From positions 98,987 through 162,986 of the forward strand of contig NZ_LT828541.1 of NCBI RefSeq assembly GCF_900170035.1: DNA of 64,000 nucleotides, written 5' to 3'. The position numbers were made by a program, and so were the translations under genes. Below, in pieces: positions 44,301 through 52,495 of this stretch; the first letter of the stretch is position 1, and the number at the start of each line of letters is the position of its first letter. Below the pieces are notes generated by a model. It was not told the DNA's origin and made no database searches. It worked only from the letters and a program-made list of their open reading frames with translations. This stretch comes from Desulfamplus magnetovallimortis. Its GTDB lineage: Bacteria; Desulfobacterota; Desulfobacteria; Desulfobacterales; Desulfobacteraceae.

Positions 44301-44847
44301 GGTGCTGGAACCGGATGTGGACAAAGCAGCAGGCTACAGTTACATTACCCTTGAATCAGGCAGAGTCTCCCTTGATCCCATGCTTGTGACAACAGATATT
44401 GAAATATTTGACCAACTACTGGATCAGGGATATTCACACCTTGCAAGGGGTGATGAGCTACTTGCAATATCATTTTTTGAACAGGCAGTACAACTATACA
44501 AAGGTGATTTTCTGGCAGAAGAACCATATGAATCATGGATTTATTCCAAAAGGGATCATCTGACAGGCAGGTTCCTTGACCTTTTAATGACAATGGCCAG
44601 AATCCATGAAGAGCGGGATGAGCCTCTTAAGGCAATAAAATATCTTAAAAAAGCAATAGAGAACAATCCGGGATACGAGGAAGCATATCAAAACCTGATG
44701 ATCGTCTATGCTGACTCTGGTATGCTGAAACCTGCAAAAGAGCTATATGAACAGTGCAGACAGACCCTTTACGAAGAGCTTGGGGTGGAACCGGATGCCG
44801 AGACGAAAAATATCTATAACAAAATTCTTTCCCTGCACCCCTTATGA
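41347..44847 (+). CDS. MalT-like ATPase with C-terminal SARP/BTAD activator domain
   Basis: A 1166-aa transcriptional regulator. The N-terminal STAND-type ATPase has Walker A GQAAQGKST near residue 56 and Walker B FAIVLDNLE. A long TPR-like helical middle (residues 400-900) follows. The C-terminal part has an OmpR-like winged helix (ITINTLGQFSI...PKEKLIEDIWPDA...NLHRIRKVLEP) and a BTAD domain. Such proteins sense an inducer and activate target operons. The first ATG (41347) and the purine-rich stretch before it lie inside a transposed repeat; the next in-frame ATG is at 41377. The ancestral start was probably there or has been lost. Confidence 0.9.
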   Translation: MSILRTYADKMLTEKPFKKISHLFNPPRVHGIIIRKRLDNLLDSSRTKPLVLVQGQAAQGKSTLVASYLNRCFPDNAVWLHLGKRESDHTNMFELLLHAICSRDSLMNINSVKEEISPSLATLGAGDEISRETEIITSLLIPREIPFAIVLDNLESLDDKASSHLLIQNIVQELLHRETSVQLIIISRLIPSMGISMLKVEHRSLLLKNDDLAFTLEETADFFINRPIHKIGNKKSDLFKWLENQTKDNGTIEKKELENQTIANETIEKIYKITNGWAGGLALIAESMERGVDISRLPHNLTAEALQYFSHEIYDLLPHHIKHFLIRVSLFDEIDTEIVETLCDTPKAGEILDYLEKRNLFIQRLTGKNNRIYYRFNTLFRNFLYKALTDNLSPDQLRQFRIRAARFFENRGETERSVPYYLDGGELAMASDMIKKCATDLLLKGALPNLRRWLEALPDSMVQNDPWLLFYLTMTRRIRGGKRNVDDFTRALEIFRQKGDTRGCMLCTAYLIEACVFVRKSSEKILVWIQNGEKLLAQNRGNPLFSWAQALLWQHIAFGYIAGEVDIQKGLSSCRNARLLAKKINNSEIELNASIIMAFGYVRSGNFPGAAKLLKALKNMTDEGRHPEYRALNQLVRIDLELKKGNFKTADYYLAESEADVEKFGLLFLYPGFIELKAMHSIYTGKFENAKRFAEHLSDFSILSGNTFYLAQSCHIKAMVNYHAALSTQELPSGFETARKESEKALQLFYEKKGEDAHMYKARQLYGMILFKSKKFVEAHREFQETLGYFAKASSDISWCETLSMTGLLCWEESMPGKAQEYILTAIKKFVTAGYQRFSLMATSDFLDFLILGLCFDTSDELFSPVLSLITDKLPGHASERIIYILSHPLVQKQPQWQNRLKQIYRYTLPKITINTLGQFSIMINSQPVNDDTWEGNKPKLLLKSIICHSSHHVPKEKLIEDIWPDATSKAGEKNFKINLHRIRKVLEPDVDKAAGYSYITLESGRVSLDPMLVTTDIEIFDQLLDQGYSHLARGDELLAISFFEQAVQLYKGDFLAEEPYESWIYSKRDHLTGRFLDLLMTMARIHEERDEPLKAIKYLKKAIENNPGYEEAYQNLMIVYADSGMLKPAKELYEQCRQTLYEELGVEPDAETKNIYNKILSLHPL

Positions 44848-45044
44848 ACCTGGAGGTTCTGTCAGCTTGGTACGCCCCCAATTCTTCAATTCTTGGCCTG
44901 CTCCCAAATCTCTTGGCCTGAGCACAATCCCACAAGTCTATTCCACCATTCTACGCCGCTTCCTGTTAATACAGATATTACTGAAAGCCGATAAACAGCG
45001 AGCTGATTTTTGCCACATCCCCCCAAAATTTCTTTGGCATCTTC

Positions 45045-45716
45045 CTAAAGCAGTGCCAAACCACGCATAATTTCGGCAAATTCCGGATTCTTGCCAGCAA
45101 ACTGCCTCAATGCCTGAAGCTGCCTTCTCAAAAGGGAACCATCTGAGTGATCAAGATCAAGATCATCATGCACTTCTCGCTCCAAAAGGTTTAGCTGATC
45201 ACTTAATGGCTTTACCATTGTTCGACGATCCCAGGCAATATAAGCAAAAAGAGCAACAATCAAAGTCACAATAGAACCAAAAAAAACAAGCATCGTGTTA
45301 TAGGAATCATCCAATCTACTGTTAAGAGCTTCATTGCTTAATTTCATCTCGGATCTAAGAGCTTCATTGCTTGATTTCATCTCGGATCTAAGAGCTTCAT
45401 TGATTGATTTCATCTCGGATCTGAGAGCTTCATTGCTTGATTTCATCTCATCTCTCAAATCGGACATCCTTGATGAAAGGGCTTCATTGCTGGATTTCAT
45501 CTCATCTCTCAAATCGGATATCCTTGATGAAAGGGCTTCATTACTGGATTTCATCTCCGATCTAAGGGCATCCTGCCCTGCTTCTAATCTTGCAAGCTTT
45601 TCGGTAATCTCACGATCAGAAATTCGAGGTGCAGTTTCCACCGCAAAAGTTAACAACGGTAACAAAAAATGTAAAAATACAAGTATCATAAAATATAACA
45701 ATTTAAAATTTATCAT
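45045..45716 (-). CDS. Membrane protein with coiled-coil 11-residue repeats
   Basis: A protein of 223 aa. A signal/anchor segment (LLYFMILVFLHFLLPLLTFAVE) is followed by about six to seven 11-residue units of the EMKSSNEALRS kind (residues 50-135), a likely right-handed or hendecad coiled coil. Then come a transmembrane helix (MLVFFGSIVTLIVALFAYIAW) and a basic-acidic tail. The repeats are nearly identical at DNA level (33-bp units), so the array is recent. I recognise no specific family. Confidence 0.7.
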   Translation of the reverse strand: MINFKLLYFMILVFLHFLLPLLTFAVETAPRISDREITEKLARLEAGQDALRSEMKSSNEALSSRISDLRDEMKSSNEALSSRMSDLRDEMKSSNEALRSEMKSINEALRSEMKSSNEALRSEMKLSNEALNSRLDDSYNTMLVFFGSIVTLIVALFAYIAWDRRTMVKPLSDQLNLLEREVHDDLDLDHSDGSLLRRQLQALRQFAGKNPEFAEIMRGLALL

Positions 45717-45972
45717 CGGTATTCCTCACATTAACAGTCTCATAATATCAAAAAAATCAACTCTCATATTTCTTATCAATATAAACATCTGCAAAACAAA
45801 AGACAATAAAAAAGGGAACAAGTATTATGTACCTGTCCCCATTTTTTCCTTTGATATTTCTTATGATATCCGGTGTTAATCCAAACATAAACGCTGAAAT
45901 CAAAGTTTTTACGAGTCCATCCGGATTCTATCCCTGAAATCCTGATCAACCAGTGACCTTTCATCCCGTATA

Positions 45973-46053
45973 AACGTACATGGCGGATTACCGCCACAAT
46001 CGAAGGGATGAAAGTCGTTTTTAAAACAGGCTGTTACCGAGACTTTCATATAA
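45973..46053 (-). repeat. Unit of palindromic repeat family 3 overlapping a gene end
   Basis: ACGTACATGGCGGATTACCG...AAAGTCGTTTTTAAAACAGG...CGAGACTTTCATATAAA. It supplies the last ten or so codons and the stop of the hydrogenase maturation protease gene. In the remaining interval 45717-45972 I see nothing else that I can name. Confidence 0.82.
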
Positions 46054-46500
46054 AATCTTCAAGATCATCCTTGCCACAGGCTCAACCTGGGCGGCAATTG
46101 CAGGGGTAAGCTCTGTGCTGAGAGTACTTATATCCTGGGGCTCCACACCAAGTATAACAGTCTCCGGCACATTTCCCATAAGCCTGCAAAGGCTCAATGC
46201 CTCCAGAAGGTCAACCTGATGTATGGAGTTTTTACCAAGAATCCTATTGGGAATATCATCACCTTCAAGGCGATGCAGATCACCTGGTTTTCCCCTGTTT
46301 ATTATGGTATCAACCACAATAAGCCTGCGGGCACTTGAAATTACCCCAAGAAGATTTATCCCAAGAACCCCTCCATCCACAACTTCAATATTATCAGGCA
46401 AATCATACTCATTCTGAAGTTTTTCAACTACCCTGATACCAAATCCATCATCAGAATAGAGAATATTGCCAACACCAAGAACCATGACATCACTTTTCAT
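46021..46500 (-). CDS. hybD: [NiFe] hydrogenase maturation endopeptidase (HyaD/HybD/HysD family)
   Basis: A cytoplasmic protease of 159 aa that removes the C-terminal tail of the hydrogenase large subunit after nickel insertion. MVLGVGNILYSDDGFGIRVVE carries the first metal-binding acidic residue (Glu in family alignments, here in the DDGFG segment), DGGVLGINLL the second region, and KNSIHQVDLLEAL the conserved histidine. The frame opens at 46521, but the ATG at 46500 after GGTTGAG is the better start. The final residues (YESLGNSLF) are encoded by a family 3 repeat, so the native C-terminus was probably replaced. It follows the large-subunit gene, separated by inserted repeats. Confidence 0.9.
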   Translation of the reverse strand: MKSDVMVLGVGNILYSDDGFGIRVVEKLQNEYDLPDNIEVVDGGVLGINLLGVISSARRLIVVDTIINRGKPGDLHRLEGDDIPNRILGKNSIHQVDLLEALSLCRLMGNVPETVILGVEPQDISTLSTELTPAIAAQVEPVARMILKILYESLGNSLF

Positions 46501-46540
46501 TGATCTCAACCTGTAATTCATTCGTCTGTTCTAAATATTT

Positions 46541-46606
46541 ACCGTAAAAATGACTATCATTTTTATATTTGGGGGTGATTGATACATAATCAATCGTGCT
46601 CGTTTA
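46541..46606 (+). repeat. Unit of palindromic repeat family 2
   Basis: TACCGTAAAAATGACTATCA, TTTTTATATTTGGGGGTGATT, then the hairpin GATTGATACATAATCAATC and CGTTTA. Confidence 0.8.
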
Positions 46607-46850
46607 CTCAAAAACGACACCTATGTGCTTTTGAACCTTGTCAATACTGTCAGACTCAGGATGCCCAGGATCACAAGGATTTACAGGATAAAAATCCTGA
46701 GCATCCTGTAAATCCTGGTTATCCTGGTTCAGACAAATGCAATAACGTACATGGCGGATTACCGCCACAATCGAAGGGATGAAAGTTATTTTCAAAACAG
46801 GCTGTTACTGAGACTTTCATATAAAACGCCAAAAAGTTGTCGATTTTGAT
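46607..46850 (-). mobile_element. 174-type element (copy I) interrupted by a family 3 repeat
   Basis: CTCAAAAACGACACC at the left, core GTCAGACTCAGGATGCCC...CTGGTTCAGAC in the middle, GTCGATTTTGA at the right. Between GCAATAACG and CGCCAAAAAG an 80-bp family 3 unit (46744-46829) has been inserted. AACG occurs on both sides of it. Confidence 0.8.
46744..46829 (-). repeat. Family 3 palindromic unit nested in a 174-type element
   Basis: ACGTACATGGCGGATTACCG...CTGTTACTGAGACTTTCAT with both hairpins intact. Its insertion into another repeat shows that this family moves too. Confidence 0.8.
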
Positions 46851-46853
46851 TAT

Positions 46854-48491
46854 TTAAACCACCTGCACCTTGTAAGTCTCATTGCTTTCAGGATCAACAA
46901 CATGCACAGCACAGGCAATACATGGATCATATGAATGCACTGTTCTTAATATTTCCAGGGGTTTTGATGCGTCAGCAACAGGTGTTCCGATAAGTGATCT
47001 CTCCACAGGTCCCTTATTTCCCTTTGCATCAGCAGGACCGAAATTCCATGTGGAAGGGACAACATACTGATAATTCTTGATCTTGCTATCTTCAATCTCT
47101 ATCCAGTGCCCCAAAGCGCCCCTTGGTACATCGTTAAGACCAAAGCCTTTTCCTGTTTTTGGCATCTCCCATGCCTGATAGGTCTTTTTATCACCACTTG
47201 CAATATTGCTCTTAAGTGTTTCAAGCCAGTCGCCCATGGCATTGCCTATCACCTGTGTCTCAATTGCCCTTGCAGCGGTCCTTCCAAGTGTTGAAAAAAG
47301 TGCCTCTTTTCCAATAGATAGTTTTTTCAAAACACCATTTACAGCAGCCTGAACATCAGCATTACCATGGGCATATGCCACAAGCACCCTTGCAAGTGGG
47401 CCAACCTCTGCTGCAAGACCATCATATCGTGGAGCTTTAAGCCAGCTATAGCTTTTATCTGTATCGTAAACAGGTTCCCCCTGAATGGGGCGTGTCTCTC
47501 CAGCAAAAGGATGTCGAGCTTTGCCTTTTTCATACCATGCACGGGTGACATCTTCTGTGATCATATCGGGGTTGATATTTTCAACCTCCAGCCCCTTGCG
47601 AATGAAACCAGCAGGCATAAGTTTTTCATTTTCGGCAGTGTCATTGGCAAAATCCCCATAGGCAAGAAAAGCATCGTTGTTGCCACCAATTGCACCCCAA
47701 TCCTTGTAAAATGAAGCAATTGCCAAAAGATCCGGAATATAGATCTTATCAATAAAATCTGTTGTCTCTTTCCATATCTCTCCAAATTCATGAATGCGAT
47801 CCGCACTTAAATCTTTGACAGATGTGACACCCCCAACAACCAAAAACTGGGGATGCGGATTCTTGCCACCAAATACAGCGTGCATTCTTGCCGCTTTTGC
47901 CTGGAGCTTGAGAGCTTCAATATAATGTGAAGCAGCCATTAGATTGGCCTCGGGTGGAAGGAGATAAGCTGAATGTCCCCAGTATCCATTGTTAAAAGGA
48001 CCAAGCTGACCGCTTGAGACAAAGGTTTTAAGTTTATCCTGAATCTCCCTGAAATATTCGCTTTTTTGGGGCATCCCGCTTACGTTTTCCGAAAGCTTTG
48101 CAGTTTTCACAGGATCTGCATCTAGGGCACTTACAATATCCACCCAGTCAAGTGCATGGAGATGATAGAAATGAACCAGATGATCATGCTGAAACTGTGC
48201 CCCGTGGATCAGGTTTCTAATGAGACGTGCATTATCAGGGATTGTGATATTGCAGGCATCCTCAACCGCTCTGACTGATGAAAGTGCATGAACATAGGTA
48301 CAGACCCCGCAGGATCTCTGTACAAAATGATGAGCATCCCGTGGATCCCTTCCCGTAAGCATCATCTCAATGCCACGGAACATCTGTCCCGAGCACCAGG
48401 CATCCTTTACCTTTCCGTTTTCAATCTCAACCTCTATTCTCAAGTGTCCTTCGATCCTTGTAATAGGATCAATGATAATTCTTTTACCCAT
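46854..48491 (-). CDS. hydB: Periplasmic [NiFe] hydrogenase large subunit
   Basis: The catalytic subunit of an uptake hydrogenase, 545 aa. The N-terminal nickel motif is RSCGVCTYVH and the C-terminal one is DPCIACAVH. The second Ni-binding pair starts with an ordinary cysteine codon, so this is a [NiFe] and not a [NiFeSe] enzyme. The residues after AVH (VVDPESNETYKVQVV) are the tail cut off by the maturation protease. It follows the small subunit by 167 bp and is exported with it by the Tat pathway. The electrons probably go to periplasmic cytochromes such as the type encoded elsewhere in this window. Confidence 0.96.
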   Translation of the reverse strand: MGKRIIIDPITRIEGHLRIEVEIENGKVKDAWCSGQMFRGIEMMLTGRDPRDAHHFVQRSCGVCTYVHALSSVRAVEDACNITIPDNARLIRNLIHGAQFQHDHLVHFYHLHALDWVDIVSALDADPVKTAKLSENVSGMPQKSEYFREIQDKLKTFVSSGQLGPFNNGYWGHSAYLLPPEANLMAASHYIEALKLQAKAARMHAVFGGKNPHPQFLVVGGVTSVKDLSADRIHEFGEIWKETTDFIDKIYIPDLLAIASFYKDWGAIGGNNDAFLAYGDFANDTAENEKLMPAGFIRKGLEVENINPDMITEDVTRAWYEKGKARHPFAGETRPIQGEPVYDTDKSYSWLKAPRYDGLAAEVGPLARVLVAYAHGNADVQAAVNGVLKKLSIGKEALFSTLGRTAARAIETQVIGNAMGDWLETLKSNIASGDKKTYQAWEMPKTGKGFGLNDVPRGALGHWIEIEDSKIKNYQYVVPSTWNFGPADAKGNKGPVERSLIGTPVADASKPLEILRTVHSYDPCIACAVHVVDPESNETYKVQVV

Positions 48492-48658
48492 AATAATATC
48501 CCCTGATTAATAATAGCAATTTTGATGAGCCTGTAAAACATTCCACCCTGAGCTATACTAATTAATTATTATGTAATTATTAGTAATTGACAGGCTATTG
48601 TTATGGAAATTTCGAGGCCACGAATATTGATAGTTTTAACTTTTCACACGAGCATCAA

Positions 48659-49606
48659 TCATGCCTCTTCGTAAAAAGGTGTCATTGTATCCCAAAAACC
48701 AGGCTCGCTGCACCCTATGCATGGGTGGCCAGCCTGTATGGGAAAACTTGTGCCATCATTAAATTTTGCAGTGGGACAGTTATTATAGGTTTCAGGGCCT
48801 CTGCAACCCATTTTGTAAAGGCAATATCCCAGTTCAGCCTCCTTTGAACCGAACTCTTCTACATACTCGTCATTTTCAAAATGCTTTAATCTTGGACAAC
48901 GGTCATGAACTGTTTCTGCATATGCAAAAAGAGGTCGTCCCAGCTCATCAAGTTCTATCTTCTCCTTATTTAGATATTTCACTATTGTTGCAAGCAAGTT
49001 CAAAGGATTAGGCGGACATCCAGGAAGGTTTATGGTTGCAACACCAATGGCATCTTTTACGCCTTTATATCCGCCAGGATTGGGAGCGGCTGCCGGAAGA
49101 CCTCCGTAAGCTGCACATGTACCAAGGGCTATTGTTGCAGCAGCATTGGGAATGATGGATTTTGCAATTTCAAGAAAGCTTCTGTCAGCAACCTTACCGT
49201 AACCACCATTATATTTTGTGGCAATGGAGCCTTCAACCACGCATACAAATTTCCCTTTGTATTTTTCCACTGCATCGTGAAGTGACTTTTCTGCCTGATG
49301 CCCTGACGCAGCCATTATGGTTTCATGATATTCCACAGATATGGTTTCAAGAATTATAGCTCCTACATCAGGGGTTCGCAAAAAAGCTTCCGAACACCCT
49401 GTACACTCTCCAAAATGGAGCCATATAACAGGTGGACGAGGTGATGCAGCAGCCTTCTCAACTGCCTTCACCACCTGCCCTGTACAGGATAATGTCAATC
49501 CCATTGATGCAGTCAATGCTGTACAATATTTAAGAAAATCCCGCCTGGAGACACCTTTTGCTTCAAGACGATCATAAAACTCCTGGTTTCTGTCTTTTTC
49601 TTCCAT
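48659..49606 (-). CDS. hydA: Periplasmic [NiFe] hydrogenase small subunit with Tat signal
   Basis: An iron-sulfur subunit of 315 aa. VSRRDFLKYCTALTASMGL near residue 20 is the Tat signal that carries the heterodimer to the periplasm. ECTGCSEAFLR, GTCAAYGG and LPGCPPNP provide the proximal cluster ligands. The C-terminal cysteines (CPRL, CLYKMGCRGP, CPTAKFN, HPCIGCSEPGF) fit the medial and distal clusters. No C-terminal membrane anchor is present, so it is a soluble Desulfovibrio-type enzyme. Upstream AGGAGG precedes the start. Confidence 0.96.
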   Translation of the reverse strand: MEEKDRNQEFYDRLEAKGVSRRDFLKYCTALTASMGLTLSCTGQVVKAVEKAAASPRPPVIWLHFGECTGCSEAFLRTPDVGAIILETISVEYHETIMAASGHQAEKSLHDAVEKYKGKFVCVVEGSIATKYNGGYGKVADRSFLEIAKSIIPNAAATIALGTCAAYGGLPAAAPNPGGYKGVKDAIGVATINLPGCPPNPLNLLATIVKYLNKEKIELDELGRPLFAYAETVHDRCPRLKHFENDEYVEEFGSKEAELGYCLYKMGCRGPETYNNCPTAKFNDGTSFPIQAGHPCIGCSEPGFWDTMTPFYEEA

Positions 49607-49636
49607 AGCACCTCCTTGATGCTGTTTTAAAGTTAT

Positions 49637-49812
49637 CTAAAAATCCAAATTTTACTGCATATTCAGCAGTTATTGCATTTGTCTGAATCAGGATAACCAA
49701 GATGGGCAGGATGTTCAGGATAAATAATCCTGCCTTATCATGTTAATCATGGATATCCTGATTCAGACAGTATTAACAAGGCTCAAAAGAGAACAGGTGT
49801 CGTCTTTTAAAA
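49637..49812 (+). mobile_element. Old 174-type element (copy J)
   Basis: The core GTCTGAATCAGGATAACC...ATCCTGATTCAGAC is well kept, while the ends are decayed (ATCCAAATTTTACTGC and GGTGTCGTCTTTTAA). TTATCTAAAAA occurs on either side, which may be a trace of a longer direct repeat. Confidence 0.75.
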
Positions 49813-49856
49813 ATTATCTAAAAAGCAATATTATATCTATTTTGTTTTTAATAATA

Positions 49857-50405
49857 CTATTGAATAAACCCTTGAAATATCTCCCTTAAATCCTTCTGGG
49901 TAATTTTTTCCATAAGAATATCATCGTAATCAGCCTCTTCATCCAAATCTGGAATATCTGTTTTTATTGAAAAAGCCTTATTCCCGCCACCATCCACATG
50001 GGCAACCTCCATTGGGTCTGTTACTGAAGAATTGGCTCTACAGGATAATCCCTGATGCTCATAAAGGTTCAGATTTGGCAAAAAATTATCTATTTTGAGA
50101 TTGCGATTTTTATCAAGCCATGTATCACAACTATCATGACTTCCGGTATAAAGGACGTAAACTGCTTTACGCTCTTTAACGCAGATCATTCGGTATCCTT
50201 TTCCAAGGTCATATTTAAGGCATTTTTTAATCCTGGCATCACCGTTACGGCTCAACTTTCCTGCATGAACAGGTTTTGTTCCCGTTGCAAGAGAATGGAT
50301 TATCTGTTCAGCTTTTTTTGCAGCAAAAGCAGGAGTGTTTTCCTGATCCTGCAAGCGCTGAAACTCCTTTTCAACCTTGGTGTGAATATATACATGTTCA
50401 ATCAC
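49857..50405 (-). CDS. RelE-superfamily-like protein with C-terminal extension
   Basis: A protein of 182 aa. The first 100 residues (VEKEFQRLQDQENTPAFAA, CLKYDLGKGYRMICV, AVYVLYTGSHDSCDTWLDKN) have the size, order and basic-aromatic pattern of RelE/ParE or HigB-like toxins. The remaining 80 residues are acidic and unfamiliar. No antitoxin-like frame is adjacent on either side, so it may be a solitary toxin-like protein or a regulator. The assignment rests on pattern only. Confidence 0.5.
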   Translation of the reverse strand: MIEHVYIHTKVEKEFQRLQDQENTPAFAAKKAEQIIHSLATGTKPVHAGKLSRNGDARIKKCLKYDLGKGYRMICVKERKAVYVLYTGSHDSCDTWLDKNRNLKIDNFLPNLNLYEHQGLSCRANSSVTDPMEVAHVDGGGNKAFSIKTDIPDLDEEADYDDILMEKITQKDLREIFQGFIQ

Positions 50406-50479
50406 TGTATGGACTCCCTTTCAGGTTGAATGTCCGGAAAGTCAGATCAATTTATTTCCGGACAATATGGTTTTATTGT

Positions 50480-50791
50480 TTATGAACAGCAGGAGCCTTT
50501 TGTGCCGCATGAAGAGCATCCTGATGACAGTTGAAGGCTTGATTTCAAGTGAAACCCCATGCCGGAGTAGTCAATCTCAACCGGCTTTGCCTCATCAAGA
50601 AGTTTGCTATCCATAAGATACTCTATCCCCTCAACTTCATGAACTGAATCGTTACCACTTTTATCATCCAGTGCCATGGCAAGCTGGGGGCCGCCGCATC
50701 CGTTATTTAAAAAAATTCTTATCGGTTTGATCTCTTTGCCTTCAAAATATGCTTTAATCTGCTCCCTGGCAGATTCAGTAACTGTGATCAT
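50480..50791 (-). CDS. IscA/HesB-type iron-sulfur protein
   Basis: A protein of 103 aa with the A-type carrier fold: MITVTESAREQIKAYF at the start and NNGCGGPQLAMALDD in the middle. It ends in a Cys-rich tail (GCSSCGTKGSCCS). The spacing of the last cysteines differs from classical IscA (CGCG) and matches the short IscA-like proteins common in sulfate reducers. It follows the HdrD-like gene by about 50 bp in the same direction and may help load Fe-S clusters. AAGGAG lies before the start. Confidence 0.82.
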   Translation of the reverse strand: MITVTESAREQIKAYFEGKEIKPIRIFLNNGCGGPQLAMALDDKSGNDSVHEVEGIEYLMDSKLLDEAKPVEIDYSGMGFHLKSSLQLSSGCSSCGTKGSCCS

Positions 50792-50844
50792 TTTATCTCC
50801 TTTATCGTGAAAGTATGGAGGGCAGTTGGGTCACCCATAAAGTA

Positions 50845-52137
50845 TTAATCCAGCCCATATTCAGCAAGATCAGGCCCAAGATATGTTCTCTCGTTTTCAC
50901 CAAGAATCCCAAGTGATAAACATATAAGTGTCCAAAGGTGAACAGTGTGGTACCCCCCACGAAAATGGTGGGAGAGATCCTCAATTTGAGCATGACAATT
51001 ATGACATGGAGTTACCACATAATCTGCACCTGTGGCTTTTATCTGATTGAACTTTATGACACCATATTCACGTCGCTCATCATTATAACCGGACTGTAAG
51101 GCTCCTCCTCCGCCACCGCAGCAAAAATTGTTTGACTTGTTGGGAGTCATATCCACAAAATTTTCCTCCCCCACAACCTGTTTCACAACAAAACGCAGAT
51201 CATCGGCCATACTGTCCCCACGGGATTTACGAATGAGATTGCAGGGATCCTGTACCGTAAATTTAATATTTCCGGTATTCCAGTCGGAATTGACAGGAAG
51301 CTTGCCCTCCCGTATCCACTGTGCATAGAGCTCCACAATGCTTTTGAGTTCAAATTTATGGGGGATATTGAAACGCTGCAAGCCTGACCACAACGCAAAA
51401 AAGGAGTGTCCGCATTCGGTGTTGACAAGGACTTTGCATCCAAGTCTGTCTATGTGTTCTGCCTGCTCACGGATGATATGCTCCCAGGAAGAATCATCGG
51501 CAAGGAACATGCAGTAATTCTCTCCTGCCCACATGGTGGAGTAGTATGTCCAGTCCGCTCCTGCCTTATGCAGGATTTTCCACAGGGGCAGAAGTTCATC
51601 AGGCTCTGTTACAGGCTCACGGGAATTCTGGTTCAGGGCAAAAAAAGCCCCTTCCCTGTCAATATCTGCCTTAAGCTCTTCAAATCCAGGCTGGGTCTCC
51701 CGGCACTCCTCGGCCAGATCTTCAACGGTGAATTTAAAATCATCCAAAGGAACGCCCATGGCACCTCCTCTGGATTTAAGATGGTGGTCGCAGGAACCAA
51801 GAATTCCCTTGGGTCTCTCTTCCCTTGGCCACTTTGATCTAATGTAATAGATCAATTGAGGGATATTCAACTGCATCGGGCAAATGTCATAACATCTTTT
51901 ACACATGGTGCATGACCATACCCATGGATGACGTTCAAGCTCGGCATCCATACCGAGCACTGCCATCCTGACAAATTTTCTGGGATCCATATCCATGATC
52001 CCTGTGGCAGGGCAGCCGCTGGAACAGGCGGCACAAGTCAGGCAGGCGGTAAGGTTACCGTCCTCTATTAATGCATTTACCTGATCTTTAATTCCATTTA
52101 CTTTCCTGAATTCATTCAGTTTCAATACGTCGAGCAT
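50845..52137 (-). CDS. HdrD/TmcB-like iron-sulfur protein with CCG domains
   Basis: A protein of 430 aa. Two ferredoxin-type cluster motifs are near the N-terminus (CLTCAACSSGCP and CTMCKRCYDICP). In the C-terminal half are cysteine-rich CCG-like domains (TECGHSFFALW, CCGGGGGALQSG with TPCHNCHAQ). This architecture is that of heterodisulfide reductase subunit D and of the TmcB/Hmc6-type subunits of transmembrane cytochrome complexes in sulfate reducers. It is cytoplasmic and moves electrons to or from thiol-disulfide or menaquinone partners. The usual neighbours of the Tmc complex are not in the window, so the exact complex is open. Confidence 0.85.
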   Translation of the reverse strand: MLDVLKLNEFRKVNGIKDQVNALIEDGNLTACLTCAACSSGCPATGIMDMDPRKFVRMAVLGMDAELERHPWVWSCTMCKRCYDICPMQLNIPQLIYYIRSKWPREERPKGILGSCDHHLKSRGGAMGVPLDDFKFTVEDLAEECRETQPGFEELKADIDREGAFFALNQNSREPVTEPDELLPLWKILHKAGADWTYYSTMWAGENYCMFLADDSSWEHIIREQAEHIDRLGCKVLVNTECGHSFFALWSGLQRFNIPHKFELKSIVELYAQWIREGKLPVNSDWNTGNIKFTVQDPCNLIRKSRGDSMADDLRFVVKQVVGEENFVDMTPNKSNNFCCGGGGGALQSGYNDERREYGVIKFNQIKATGADYVVTPCHNCHAQIEDLSHHFRGGYHTVHLWTLICLSLGILGENERTYLGPDLAEYGLD

Positions 52138-52344
52138 CCAAAAACCTCCAACAACTGGACAGGCTTATGCCATGACTCAACAGCGGGTAAATCATGGCAA
52201 ATATAAATGCAGCTGCCGGACACGGGCAGCTCTCGGACAAGGCTGTCAGTGTTGGTAAATTATTGAATTCATTGAAAGCTCCACAGAGATTAAAGTAAAT
52301 ATTAGGTGAACCACTTATTAAAACAGAATATGATGTGTTTTCAG

Positions 52345-52495
52345 TGTAAACAGGCATGATTGATTACGTATCAATCACCCCCAAATATAAAAATGATAGT
52401 CATTTTCACGGTAACCTGTCATGACAGCAGAGACAAGACATGCCTTGTCTCTACTGCCGCCCCCGAATATGAAAATTTGTATTCATTTTATTACA
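52345..52495 (-). repeat. Two units of palindromic repeat family 2 (inverted)
   Basis: GATTGATTACGTATCAATC then CACCCCCAAATATAAAAATG and CATTTTCACGGTAAC, followed by a second unit with the hairpin AGAGACAAGACATGCCTTGTCTCT. The sequence fills the gap between yedF and the HdrD-like gene. Confidence 0.75.

Noticed and set aside
46854-46980. [NiFeSe] hydrogenase with selenocysteine in the C-terminal motif
   Set aside because: The codon in DPCIAC is TGT, so the residue is cysteine.
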